Part shown: in pieces, positions 1-11,500 of the stretch
Layout of the letters: each line of letters opens with the position of its first letter
Numbering within the stretch: the stretch's first letter is position 1
From: Branchiostoma floridae
Taxonomy: Eukaryota > Chordata > Leptocardii > Amphioxiformes > Branchiostomatidae
Assembly (NCBI RefSeq): GCF_000003815.2
Contig: NC_049985.1
Coordinates: 1,762,701-1,824,700 of the forward strand
Reading direction: 5' to 3'
DNA length: 62,000 nucleotides
Made by a program: the position numbers and the translations under genes
The notes under the pieces: model-generated
The model's input: only the letters and a program-made list of their open reading frames with translations
Database searches by the model: none
What the model was told of the DNA's origin: nothing

Positions 1-265
1 AAAAATGGGGGGGTACAGTCCGAAGGCAGCCAGTCTTATGTGATTAAGATGATGAGGGTTCATATTGCAGCCGTTTTCTATCAGCGTGACCAAAATCCGT
101 ATAGGAGAAAGGTGAGGTTCTTGGAATCGCTCTCTTAAGCCTTCTGCATAATTTTCCGTAATTCTCACTTTAAAGAGAGGAGCGAGACGTTCCCCGGGCC
201 AGGTAAAATTCCTCTCTATTTGTTCCATTTCTACGATTTTCCAGCGATCCGGAGTCTGGTAGAGA
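1..265 (-). CDS. Partial exon-like open frame at left edge
   Basis: After a pyrimidine-rich acceptor (tgttgcttttag) an open frame runs 88 codons to the window edge with no stop. It includes VRITENYAEGLRERF and ILVTLIENGCNMNP; the latter is weakly ankyrin-like. In phase it cannot follow DDX11 exon 25, because that join hits a stop. It may be another gene or part of a transposon. Unrecognised. Confidence 0.3.
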
Positions 266-921
266 CTAAAAGCAACAGCAGAGGTTACACATCCTGGCCC
301 TGCATGTACCTGAGGCTTAGCTGGGTGTATCAGGACTCTCCCTGTGTTTATGTTATCCCAGTTTCCCATGGAGGGTCAGTTCAGAACTCCAGATATCAAA
401 CCCGCAATTTCCACTGCAGTACCGTAAGAACATGTTAGGGGCCGGAAATCTAATTGTTTCAAATTCTCATCAAGACCTACCCACATACCAAATATCAAGA
501 CAATCCATCCAAGCGTTCTTGAATTATGCTGGTCTTCTACAAACATACATAGATACATACATACAAACAAACACACAAACGCTACCCAAAATATAACCTT
601 CTTGGCAAAGGTAAGAGGTAAAAAAGAACCTTTGGCGAAAGCAAACTGCAAAGGTTACACACCCTGGCCTTGCATGTACCAGAGGCTTAGCTGGGTGTAT
701 CAGGACTCTCCCTGTGTTTATGTTATCCCATGTAGGGTCACAGTTCAGAACTGCAGATATCAAACCCAGACGTTCCACTGCAGTACCGCAAGAATACGCT
801 ACGGGGCCAAAAAATCTAATTGTTTCAAAGTCTTATCAAGACCTACCCACGTACCAAATATCAAGACAATCCATCCAAGCATTCTCGAGTTATGCTGGTC
901 AACTGCATACATGTATAAAAA

Positions 922-952
<31 letters not shown>

Positions 953-1832
953 CTACTGAAAACATAACCTTCTAGTGAAGGTAAAAAAGAACCTTCGGCA
1001 AAAAGAAACAGCAAAGGTTACACATCCTGGCCCTGCATGTACCTGGGGCTTAGCTGGGTGTATCAGGACTCTCCCTGTGTTTATGTTATCCCAGTTTCCC
1101 ATGGAGGGTCAGTTCAGAACTGCAGATATCAAACCCGGAATTTCCACTGCAGTACCGTAAGAATGGGTTAAGGGGCCAAAAATCTCATATTTTCCAGGTC
1201 TCAGCAACATCTTCCCACATACCAAATATCAAGACAATCCATCCAAGCGTTCTTGAATTATGCTGGTCTTCTACAAACATACATAGATACAGTCATACAT
1301 ACAAACACACAAACGCTACCCAAACTATAACCTTCTTGGCAAAGGTAAGAGGTAAAAAAGAACCTTTGGAGAAAGCAAACAGCAGAGGTTACACATCCTG
1401 GCCCTGCATGTACCTGAGGCTTAGCTGGGTGTATCAGGACTCTCCCTGTGTTTATGTTATCCCAGTTTCCCATGGAGGGTCAGTTCAGAACTGCAGATAT
1501 CAAACCCAGAATTTCCACTGCAGTACTGTAAGAACACGCTACGGGCCGAAAAAACTTTCCGGGTCTCATCAACATCTACCCACATACCGAATATCAATAC
1601 AATCCATTCATGCTGTCTTGAGTTATGCTGGTCTTCTACATATACATACATACAAACATACAAACGCTACCCAAACTATAACCTTCTTGGCAAAGGTAAG
1701 AGGTAAAAAAGAACCTTTGGCAAAAGGAAACAGCAGAGGTTACACACCCTGGCCCTGCATGTACCGGGGCTTAGCTGGGTGTATCAGGACTCTCCCTGTG
1801 TTTATGTTATCCCAGTTTCCCATGGAGGGTCA
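266..1832. repeat. Tandem array, about 367-bp unit, 4-5 copies
   Basis: Copies start near 276, 645, 1011, 1380 and 1731, at cagcagaggttacac. Each contains the same gtatcaggactctccctg and ccaaatatcaagacaatcc segments. One copy holds a (CA)n run at 921-950. Open frames inside are repeat shadows. The same family recurs near 32160-32445. Confidence 0.85.
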
Positions 1833-2081
1833 GTCTGGGTGGCTGGCCTCCGGGGATGGAAGGGTTAACCTGTTAAAGGATCTTGACCTCCAAGTGATAC
1901 AACCGTAAACAGAGGGGAAGGCAACAATCACAGATGAAATCCAGTCAAGTGCACCACACAGCAGGGGTGCCCACAGGGGAAACAGGCAGGTTCAAGTCCA
2001 AGCCTGGTTTTTAGATTTTTGTGAAGAACGACTCAGAAACTCATCCCTGCTCTCAAACGTGGATTGATACTATGAATGCAG
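1833..2081. other. Intronic sequence, nothing recognised
   Basis: Left of DDX11 exon 25. I looked here for the missing C-terminal DDX11 exon (RAIRH) and did not find it. Confidence 0.5.
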
Positions 2082-2310
2082 CAGGACTGTCTCCAGCTTT
2101 AACTTGACGTTTCCATACCTTATTGTTTGGTAGCCTATGTTGTTAATTTTCCTTGTTAAATCTGTCATTCTAAGCTGATGAAAACACACTTCCATCAATT
2201 TTATGTACCGAAGTTCATACTTTGAGGTCGGATGGGGTATAAATTTTGTCCGTCCTAAAAGGCAAATTTTCATTGCAGGACGGAGGGACCGGTCATGAAG
2301 ACAGAGCTGG
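2082..2310. mobile_element. MITE-like element (GTCTCCAG family), copy 1
   Basis: About 230 bp with imperfect inverted ends caggactgtctccagc and gaagacagagctg. Related copies are at 29696-29912, 45838-46062 and, inverted, 53894-54088. Confidence 0.6.
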
Positions 2311-2521
2311 AATGCACCTACCTTGGGGACAATCATAGAATCGGCCTTACCTAAAAAAAAAACATTTGGGAGATTCTTTGACTGGCTGATAGTTAGAGGC
2401 CACGCCCACAAAAAAAGCCGAAACCTCAGCCTAGTTAAGCAGAGCCTTCAGAAGGTACATTGTATAGGCTGAGGGCAAGACTATATATTATATGAGAATG
2501 GGCAAAGGTAACTTGACTCAC

Positions 2522-2597
2522 CTATAGACTGGTTGACAGCCTTCATGCAGAGGTTCTCATAGTGGATCTGCCCTGGGGACTTTCCTGTAGTATGAGG
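2522..2597 (-). CDS. DDX11: DDX11 exon 25 (last visible)
   Basis: [20 protein letters not shown] then VNQSI(G), the start of motif VI. Acceptor tcccacag gives phase 0, as required by exon 24; a closer acctacag-like site would break the frame. Donor atag|gtgagt (phase 1) shows at least one more exon, not found in 1-2521. Confidence 0.92.
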
Positions 2598-5500
2598 CTG
2601 TGGGACATAATGGCACGAAGTAAGTTTACTGACATCAAACACTTCGAATGGGAAAATCATCATCAACTCAACCTAAAGATAGAGGCTTCTGGCATCAAGC
2701 CTTCACATCTACATGCAAGCACTCCTAACCCTTGCCTGATGGGGAACAATAGACCATAAACTGGATAGTGACTGTGAGTGAATGAATGAGTGAGTGAGGT
2801 AGTGTGTGAGTGAGCGTGTGAGTGTGTGAGTGAGCGTGTGAGTGTGAGTGAGCGTGTAAGTGTGTGAGCGAGTGAGTGTGTGAGCGTGTGAGTGAGTGAG
2901 TGAGCGTGTGAGTGAGTGAGCGTGTGAGCGTGTAAGTGTGTGAGCGAGTGAGCGTGTGAGTGAGTGAGCGTGTGAGTGAGCGTGTGAGTGAGTGAGTGAG
3001 TGAGTGGGTGAGTGAGTGGGTGAGTGAGTGGATGAGTGAGTGAGCGAGCGTGTGAGTGAGTGAACGTGTGAGTGAGCGAGCGAGTGAGCATGTGAGTGAG
3101 CGTGAGTAAGTGACTGAGTGAGTGAGTGAGTGGGTGAGTGAGTGAGTGAGTGGGTGAGCAAAGACACTTTTTACAGCCATGACAAATGTATATGATGTGA
3201 TCCCCAAAACATCAATAATAATAATAATATTATTGAATAAAACACCTTAATTTGTACAAAGTCCAATTTAAGCTCTTGTACCAGTTTTTCTTTAATTCCT
3301 GGGTTCTTTGATTTTACGAGAGAATCTACGTTGTAGAAATTCTATCTTCCACCTTAAATAGTGAACCAGTCAGAATTGTCGTAAAAAAGGTGACAGGTGA
3401 TCACCAAAACATCACTTGCATAAAACACCTGATTATGAACAAAGAACAATTTAAGCTCCAGTTTTTCCATAATTTGTGGGATCTGTGATTTTACAAGGAG
3501 AGAGCTATGCAGAAAGATAACTACTAATTCTAACTCCCACCTTAAACAGGTGGGGTTTGTGATCTTAATACTAATAGGAAAGAGTATTGTAGAAAACTAC
3601 CAATTCTACCACCCTACACAGGTGCAGCGTTTGCCAGGACACCCACAGAGGAAGGGCAGTTCAGCAGGGTTGTTGGTTAACACCTCTGCCCGCAAACCTC
3701 ACAGGACGTTTGCGCCGACAACACTTTTAATTGGCGAGAAGTTTGTTTGGGGGCTGTTAGGTTCAAAGTCAACTTAGCACAGCATGGCAGACAGGAAGCT
3801 TTCTGTGTTGTGTTAAATATGGTTACAAAGAAGGGGTGGTTACTGACTGATATCATGTGCCCAGCTATGACTTGGTTCTTTTAGTATTTGTACAGTAGAA
3901 GCCAGATGATTGCACAACGGATAACTACACACTTCTGTTAATTCCAATGGAATCCCCAAATCCCGTGGTGGTGCAGTCCATCTTGATAACTTCGCTTTGT
4001 TGCACCATGCGGATATTTGCACGAAATACGCTGGCAAATCAGGTGTGCAATTAAACGGCTTCTACTGTATTAGAAAATGATGCTGGTAGAAGTGATTTGG
4101 AGTAGTGAAAATTGTAGTATTCATAAAATGCTTAGTGTTAATACATTTCTGTCTGTTACATAGTACATGTACTACAAAGCTATATGCACATTTACATTGC
4201 AACTTGAGGTTTTATCAAGGAGGTAAATGGTACATCCCATAGTTTTCTTCCTGTACTTGAAGAGTATGTTGACACTTTATATAGGATTTAAACCTGGTAT
4301 ATTCTTCAGCCACTCTTAAGAGTATTTTGGCAAGCATGACCCTGGAGATGACTTGAATTGTTCTGGTGTTGTTTTTTGTTGTGTATAATGACATTAGACA
4401 CAAAGGAATCCCAGTAAAAATAGGTTCCAGTCACAAGTCTGTTGGCAAGAACGGCGCCACTGAAGTCTGCCTTGGTTCCTACTTCCGATCACCACCAGCT
4501 GCTTATTAATGTTGGTTAATCAACTCTGATTGGTTTCCAGTTTATGTTCTTGTGATTCTTGTTCCTTGCAGATGTATAATCATGGTATCACGATATTGCG
4601 TTGAATAAAACGACTGCGAACATTTTACGATCCATTGTTGTGTGTGACTGTATTAGATTCTGCAATGCAGCAGGCTTGGGTCTCCATAATATGTCACCAT
4701 CATATCGTTCCGTGCGGGTACTGCAGCCAGGCCACGGCCTCCTCATTAGCTTCTAGCAGGTCCTGGTTGAAGACGTTGGGGCCTAATACGCTTTACTGTA
4801 TAATGTGTCCCATAGTTTGGGTAGGGTGAGTTCACCCATCCCCATTTCAGTAGGTTATATGTCATTCACTTAAATCAAATTTGCAGTTGTAACGCATTAA
4901 ACTGTAGTATCACACCAGGCAGGGTGAGAGGGTTTACGATATGGGCTTTTTTCGCTAGTATCATATGCTGTTTTCTGACCATATGTCAGTTTGATAGGAG
5001 GGTTGGGTGCGTGAGTTTGATACACAGAAGGGTTGGATGAGGGGCAGCATGTGGGTCCTGACAACGATTTATGCTAAATTCACAAACTAAGGCTACCAAT
5101 GCTTTACGCTTCATCCCACTACAAATTACATTAAATAAAATAGCTTCCCTACGAATTACGTGAAATTAAAAAGGCCTGCCTACGCCTTACGGAAAAGAGC
5201 ATGCAGACCCTCTTGGTTGTGTAAGTTTGATAGACAGAAGGGTTGGGTGTGTGAGTGTGATAGACAGAAGGGTTGGGTGGGTGAGTTTGATAGACAGAGG
5301 GGTTGGGTGTGTGAGTGTGATAGACAGAAGGGTTGGGTGTGTGAGTCTGATAGACAGAAGGGTTGTGTGTGAGTTTGATAGACAGAAGGGTTGGGTGTGA
5401 GTTTGATAGACAGAGGGGTTGGGTGTGTGAGTTTGATAGACAGAAGGGTTGTGTGTAAGTTTGATAGACAGAAGGGTTGGGTGTAGGTTTGATAGACAGA

Positions 5501-8500
5501 GGGGTTGGGTGTGTGAGTGTGATAGACAGAAGGGTTGTGTGTAAGTTTGATAGACAGAAGGGTTGGGTGTGTGAGTGTGATAGACAGAAGGGTTGGGTGG
5601 GTGAGTTTGATAGACAGAGGGGTTGGGTGTGTGAGTGTGATAGACAGAAGGGTTGGGTGTGTGAGTCTGATAGACAGAAGGGTTGTGTGTGAGTTTGATA
5701 GACAGAGGGGTTGTGTGTGAGTTTGATAGACAGAGGGGTTGGTGGGTGAGTTTGATAGAAGGGTTGGGTGTGTGAGTTTGATAGACAGAAGGGTTGGGTG
5801 TTTTGACAACATTGACAAGTCTCCAGCCCTGTCCATCAGGAACCTGTTAGGCACGATCTACACACAGTTTTTCCCGATATCGGCGAGCCTACAACCATTC
5901 GCCGACAGCTTTTTTTCATCGTCTAGATGGAACTGCTATATCGCCATTACGATATCGGTAAAATTTCTCCCGAAAGGTCTGGACCATTCGTACGAAAGCT
6001 TAGCAGGGGTCCCCGATAGCTTAGCAGGGGTCCCCGACAGCTTCCGCGCGCGTGTAGATGTGTCCCGACTTCGCGAAGGCTCATTAGCATACAACGCGGG
6101 CTCATTAGGCTATATAGCTGTTTATGACTGCAAGCGCCACGGGTGTCTCGCGGCCAGCGTTCCAGATCCCACCCCCCCCCCCCCACCCCGATACATCCAC
6201 CGATATCGGTAAAAACTGTGTATAGATTGGGCCTTAGTGGCTGGATGTTTGTTTTGACAGTGGGCTGGGGTGTGGGGCGGACTGTTATCTTTTCTGTGCA
6301 GCCAAACATCCACCCAGCCCTGCTGACTGACAGGCAGGTCTGTCAGACAGTCCAGGGTTGGGATGTGTACTGGTGCTCTAAGGTACTGTAAATGCAGAAA
6401 TGTTCGCGGTGGATTAATGTTCGCGTTTTTTGCGGCGGCCGCTTCACCGCGAATTTAAAACCACCGCGAATATTTTTCCATAACAGTAAGAGACTACAGT
6501 GCATGGTGCTACCGCGAAATTCAAACCACCGCAAAAAATCCATTTTCCCGCTACCGCGAAATTAAATCTCCGCGCACGTAAATGCATTTACAGTACTGGT
6601 TACAATAGCGTTAGCCTGGATACCAGACTGTTTCCAGGACCTGTACAGCCCAACTCACTGGCACTAGAGCCAACAATTGTTTTAAAAAAACAGGGCATTT
6701 AGGGATACCTTAAATGCATTTAAGTTTGCTGGGATTTACATGTAATTTCGTGTCAGCAGGAAAATGGAGTGTGTGCGGATTGGTTTTGAATTCGCGGTAG
6801 GGCCATCCCCCGAACTTAGCTACAGTACTGTACTGTATGTAGTCGCAATTTACTGTATTAGGAATATTCGCGATGGTTTTAAGTTCGCCGTTCAGTGGCC
6901 ACCGCAAAAACTGCAAATATAACTGCAAATATAAAACCACAGCGAAAGTTTCTGTATTTACAGTAGGAAGTTGACAGACAGTGGTTTGAAACTGCAACAT
7001 CTTTAATATTCTTTACATTCTTAAAATTTGCAATTTGAAACCACTGTCTGCTAAATTAAAATCCCTAAATACCCCCATATTTAAAAACAACGGATATAGG
7101 TTACCCCCTGAATACAGGTTAACAATGTTATATCCGTCATCCCAAACAAAGTTATGTTCCTAATGATCTTTCCAACAAGGCCTTTGGTTCAATTCTTATC
7201 TTGAATGGCAAATGTGGACGAAACTTCATGCTACAATTGTCTAAGCGTTGCCATAAAAAAAAATTGAAAGTTCATAACGTTATCTGTTAAATCTGCAATA
7301 GGTTTAAGGACTCTGACTGTTTAAAAGGCAGGCATGATTGAAGAGTTTACATTAACTGATACCCCCCTGCCATTCCTGGCTGTATCAATCAAGTTTATGG
7401 GCAGAAAAAAACTGCTGCAACTATTGAAAGTTCATAAAGTTATCTTGTTAAACTTGCAATAAGTTTTAAGGACTCTGACTGTTTAAAAGGTACCAATGAT
7501 TAAAGAGTTTACATTAACTGATACCCCCCTGCCATTCCTGGCTGTATCAATCAAGTTTATGGGCAGAAAAAAACTGCTGCAACTATTGAAAGTTCATAAA
7601 GTTATCTTGTTAAACTTGCAATAAGTTTAAGGACTCTGACTGATAAAAAGGCAGGCATGATTGAAGTGTTTACATTAACTGATACCCCCCTGTTACTCCT
7701 ACAATGTAGCTGTATCAATCATGTTTATTGGGCAGACAAACCTTAATGGGCCCTCCCTAATAGACTTATAAGGGTGCCAGAAGTGAAATATAGGTCAGAT
7801 AATGGGGTCAGGTGGAGGTTAATGGTCGGCAGTACATTATGGACATGACCTAATTTGGTGTGACAGCTTCCCCCTGTGTGCTAGCCAAATGTGACAGCCT
7901 AAATCAGTAAATGCCACTGTTACATGTAGGATTCAAGCACCTATAACTGACCAGTTTAACTGGTCCAGGACCTTTTAGCCAAGTAGTTAGTACTGTAATA
8001 GTGGGTTTCAAGGACTGCTAAACTGACCATGCCAAACTTCTGTCAGCCTTTTAGCGTAGCGGTTTAGCATCTTGGTTTATGATCTGGCGGCCCGGATTCG
8101 GTGCAGGTTCGAATCCTGGGAGTCATAATGTTGTTTCTTTTTGTTTCTACTCCTTTCTTACAGTACATTGGGTCCGTGAGTTGGTGGCCTGGGTTCGAAT
8201 CTTGGGAGCAAGGAGACCGTACTACATGTACATGTACTTCACTCTTGCGTTGGCTTGAGGCCTAATGCTACTTTCCTTCTTGTCAAGCTATTCAGATTTC
8301 CGTTATCCAAAGGGAAAGCTTTCTATCCCCCAATTTGTAGTCAGATGTTGCTTAATGAACTTCTGGAATTTAGTGTAATGTGTGGGTGGGCCAACTGAAT
8401 TTAGCATATTACAGCATTGTGGGGACCCCCATGCAGACTATCAAATGTGGCAGGTTGGACTGTCCTGTGAACGACTAGAGACAGCCTTTTTGAGTCACTT

Positions 8501-11500
8501 ATTAATTTAATGGCAAAAGCTATCACAGGGAAGATTTGATAAAAAAGGATTATAAGTAAGGTAACCATACAGGAAAAACACAAAGTCGCTGCTTAACCAT
8601 TCTCTCAGGTACCTCCTCTTATTGATACATTCATCTTCCCTGTCAGGGCATCCTCCATGGCACTCAGTAACAAGGCGTGACTAAACTGGTCCTAATCGAT
8701 TATGTCTGCAACCAACAGAGATAAGGCATACACCAACACAAACACTTAGTGTCTGGAAGACGTTTAAAGATCTTTTCTTCTTAAGACACTTCAGGGCAAA
8801 ACTTTGTAGACATGTGTCTTTTCTTCTAAAGACACTTCAGGGCAAAAAAAATTGTAGATCTTTTCTTCTAAAGACACTTCTTGGAAAAAAACTTTGTAGA
8901 TCTTTTCTTCTAAAGACACTTCAGGGCAAAAAAAATTACTGTAAACTGTAAAAGACTTCCTGTAATACTTAATTGTCTACAAAGTTACTCAAGAGAACTG
9001 GATATATTACAAAATATGTTGCAAAATATCACAATTGCTTAGAGCAACATTTGGATTTTTCTTGTAACCTGGATATCTAACCTTCATCGATGCACTGATT
9101 GACTGAATAGGCACTAAAGATCAGAACATAAAAAAACTTGGAAATGAGTAAAAACCGACAAGTCCAGCTTTCTCCAATTAACTGTCAAAGGAAGCTAGCA
9201 CAAACATACCACTGGTACATGTACATGGTGGAGGACCAGCTCTACAGAAGACTTTTGATAACACATCATGTTGGAGACACTTAAATACCACCAACGTCCT
9301 GCAGTCTAGCTAGATACCTGTTTTCCTTTCATAGATTTGATGAATTGTCCACATATACTGTGATGTAGATCAGAACATAAAAACCTCTCACTAGAGACAT
9401 ACAGTACCTGACAACCAAGTCAAGCCTTCTCTCATTTTTTTCACTTCTACAGAAGACCTTTGATAACTCATCATGTTGGAGACACTTATCATCAAATCCA
9501 AATCCTCTTATCTAAAACGGTTCATACCACAAACACTTTTGCTAGGAAACTTAAGATTTCATTATAATTCTCATAAGACTTTCTTAAGCCAGTCTTGATT
9601 GCTTTCACGTGTATTGGGTTGGACAAGTCCACTAGCCCGATTGTCCAGAGCAAGTGAAAGACATGCTGATCAGGCAAGTGGCAAGCGCATGTCCTACCCC
9701 ACTTGTCCGATCGGGCAAAGTAAGATTTGCCATGAGAGAGATTTTGATACACCCTTCATAGTCATGGCATCATGTATTGGTCAACACAGAAAAAAAGAGC
9801 CAACAATAAAAGAATTCCATTGATAGAATTGAAAATACTTAGACAAATGTTATTTAAAAATGCCTGGACAAGTGAAAAGTTAGTTCGGACAAGTAAATTT
9901 TCTACGTACTTGCCCGATAGGACAAGTGAAGTTTAGAAAACTTGTCCAACCCTGATGTATCTAAGATTGTGAAGAAGCTGTTGATCTTGTCTTCTAAGGT
10001 GCCTATTTATGCCTCCCTGTTCAGTATCTCATCTTAACTAACTACCCAGGCAGGTTCTGGACTGGATCAGGTGGCACTTGTCTGTCTCTCCCAAACTAAC
10101 CAGAAGGTGTTCTGTTTAGTTTTACACACTTTAGGGACAACAGCCTTCACCTCCTGATTGCTATCCAATCCTGCTTCCATATCCGCCATACAGAAATGGT
10201 GGACGTACGACTGCCCAGTTAGGGGGGTTTGGGGATGGCGAGACGCTTTTGACCTCGTGTGAACGCGAATCCATCACCTGACTGTTTCTTGGAGTACTGA
10301 AGGTCAAGGGCAAATTACTTTTTCACGCACTTCTGAACCCACAAACACTTCTCTACCAGTAATCATCTTAAAAAAATCCCTGTGCTTTTGCATTTACCAG
10401 GTGAGACTGATTGAAGAAAAGCAGTTGTCTCTATCAAACTACTGTAAACTCAGTTACTTTTGCTTGGTTTCAATTTGTAGTAGTAGAAAAAAAGATATTT
10501 TGGCTTCGCTTTTTTATGGTTGAAACACTTCTGTAGTACAGTAGTGATGCATTGCTAATGCGTATTCAGTGTCAAAAAGTTACAGTGGAGGTTACTGAAA
10601 AAAAAAACAAGTTTTTAAGATTAACAGTACTCAAATGTCAAACTATTTTAAGGACCAAGGGTCAGCTGGGGTTAACTTGCTCCTTCCAAAACAATTAATC
10701 ATCTTGTGAAAACAAATAACTTTCACTTTGTCCTTAAGCATGTTGACATACTTTTTGATCTCCTATTTCCCTTTTCAATTTCCTGTTATGTAAAAATTGT
10801 TGGCAACTTCACAATGTATGAAGAACAACATGTTAAAAATAGAAAATACCAGAAGTTTGAGACCAAATCTCTGATCGAGTTTCTTCTATAATAAAAAGAT
10901 GGATGTCTTTGAACATGTTACTATGACAATAATGTGCTACTCAGATTGACAGGTCAAGTAGAGTGTAATGATTTCAAGCTGTGCTTTCAGTGCGTAAAGT
11001 AGGGAGTGTAGCAGATTTCAAAATATACATAGATTTTATTGTCCAAAAAGCACAACAATCACAAGGATTTTGTAGGAATCTAGGAACGACTGGTTTGCTG
11101 CTTATGACAAGCTTTAACCTGACATCCACCATGTTTTGTTGTTACTTTCAAACAGGTTTCAGCTGAATTTCTAGTGTCTTAAATACAAACTGAAGGAATT
11201 CGACAATTTCTCAAGCAACTTCAGAGTGGCTTCTAGGCTGTTTTCCAAATAAAGGCAATGATAAACTATAAGACACTTAAATCTAAAAGTCCTGTCCAGT
11301 TTCTGTTCAACCTTTCCCTCCGCTTGAAGATGCAGCAAGAAAGACAAGGTGTGAGGAACACCTGCCAGATACTGTCCACCTCCATACAGGCACAATCCAC
11401 ATAAGTGCCGCAAAATTACACTCCAATTATGGAGACTTAAGTTCTTCATGTCTCTAGATAAGTCCTTTTGTAAGGCTTAAAAGCTTTTGAGCTTAAAGGC

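Noticed and set aside
1-265. Last exon of DDX11
   Set aside because: Joining in phase gives a stop after 11 codons and the conserved RAIRH motif is absent.
2663-3207. Three long minus-strand frames rich in Ser, Leu, Thr and His
   Set aside because: They translate the GTGA microsatellite in three phases; no start context or conservation.
5180-5854. 224-codon minus-strand frame and plus-strand DRQKGW-type frames
   Set aside because: All arise from the 30-bp minisatellite, whose unit length happens to stay open.
5739-6391. Plus-strand frames of 157 and 82 codons
   Set aside because: They run through the 5848-6237 element and its C run, with no splice or conservation support.
8052-8116. Functional tRNA gene
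   Set aside because: A and B boxes fit, but the expected acceptor stem does not pair and there are SINE-like relatives.
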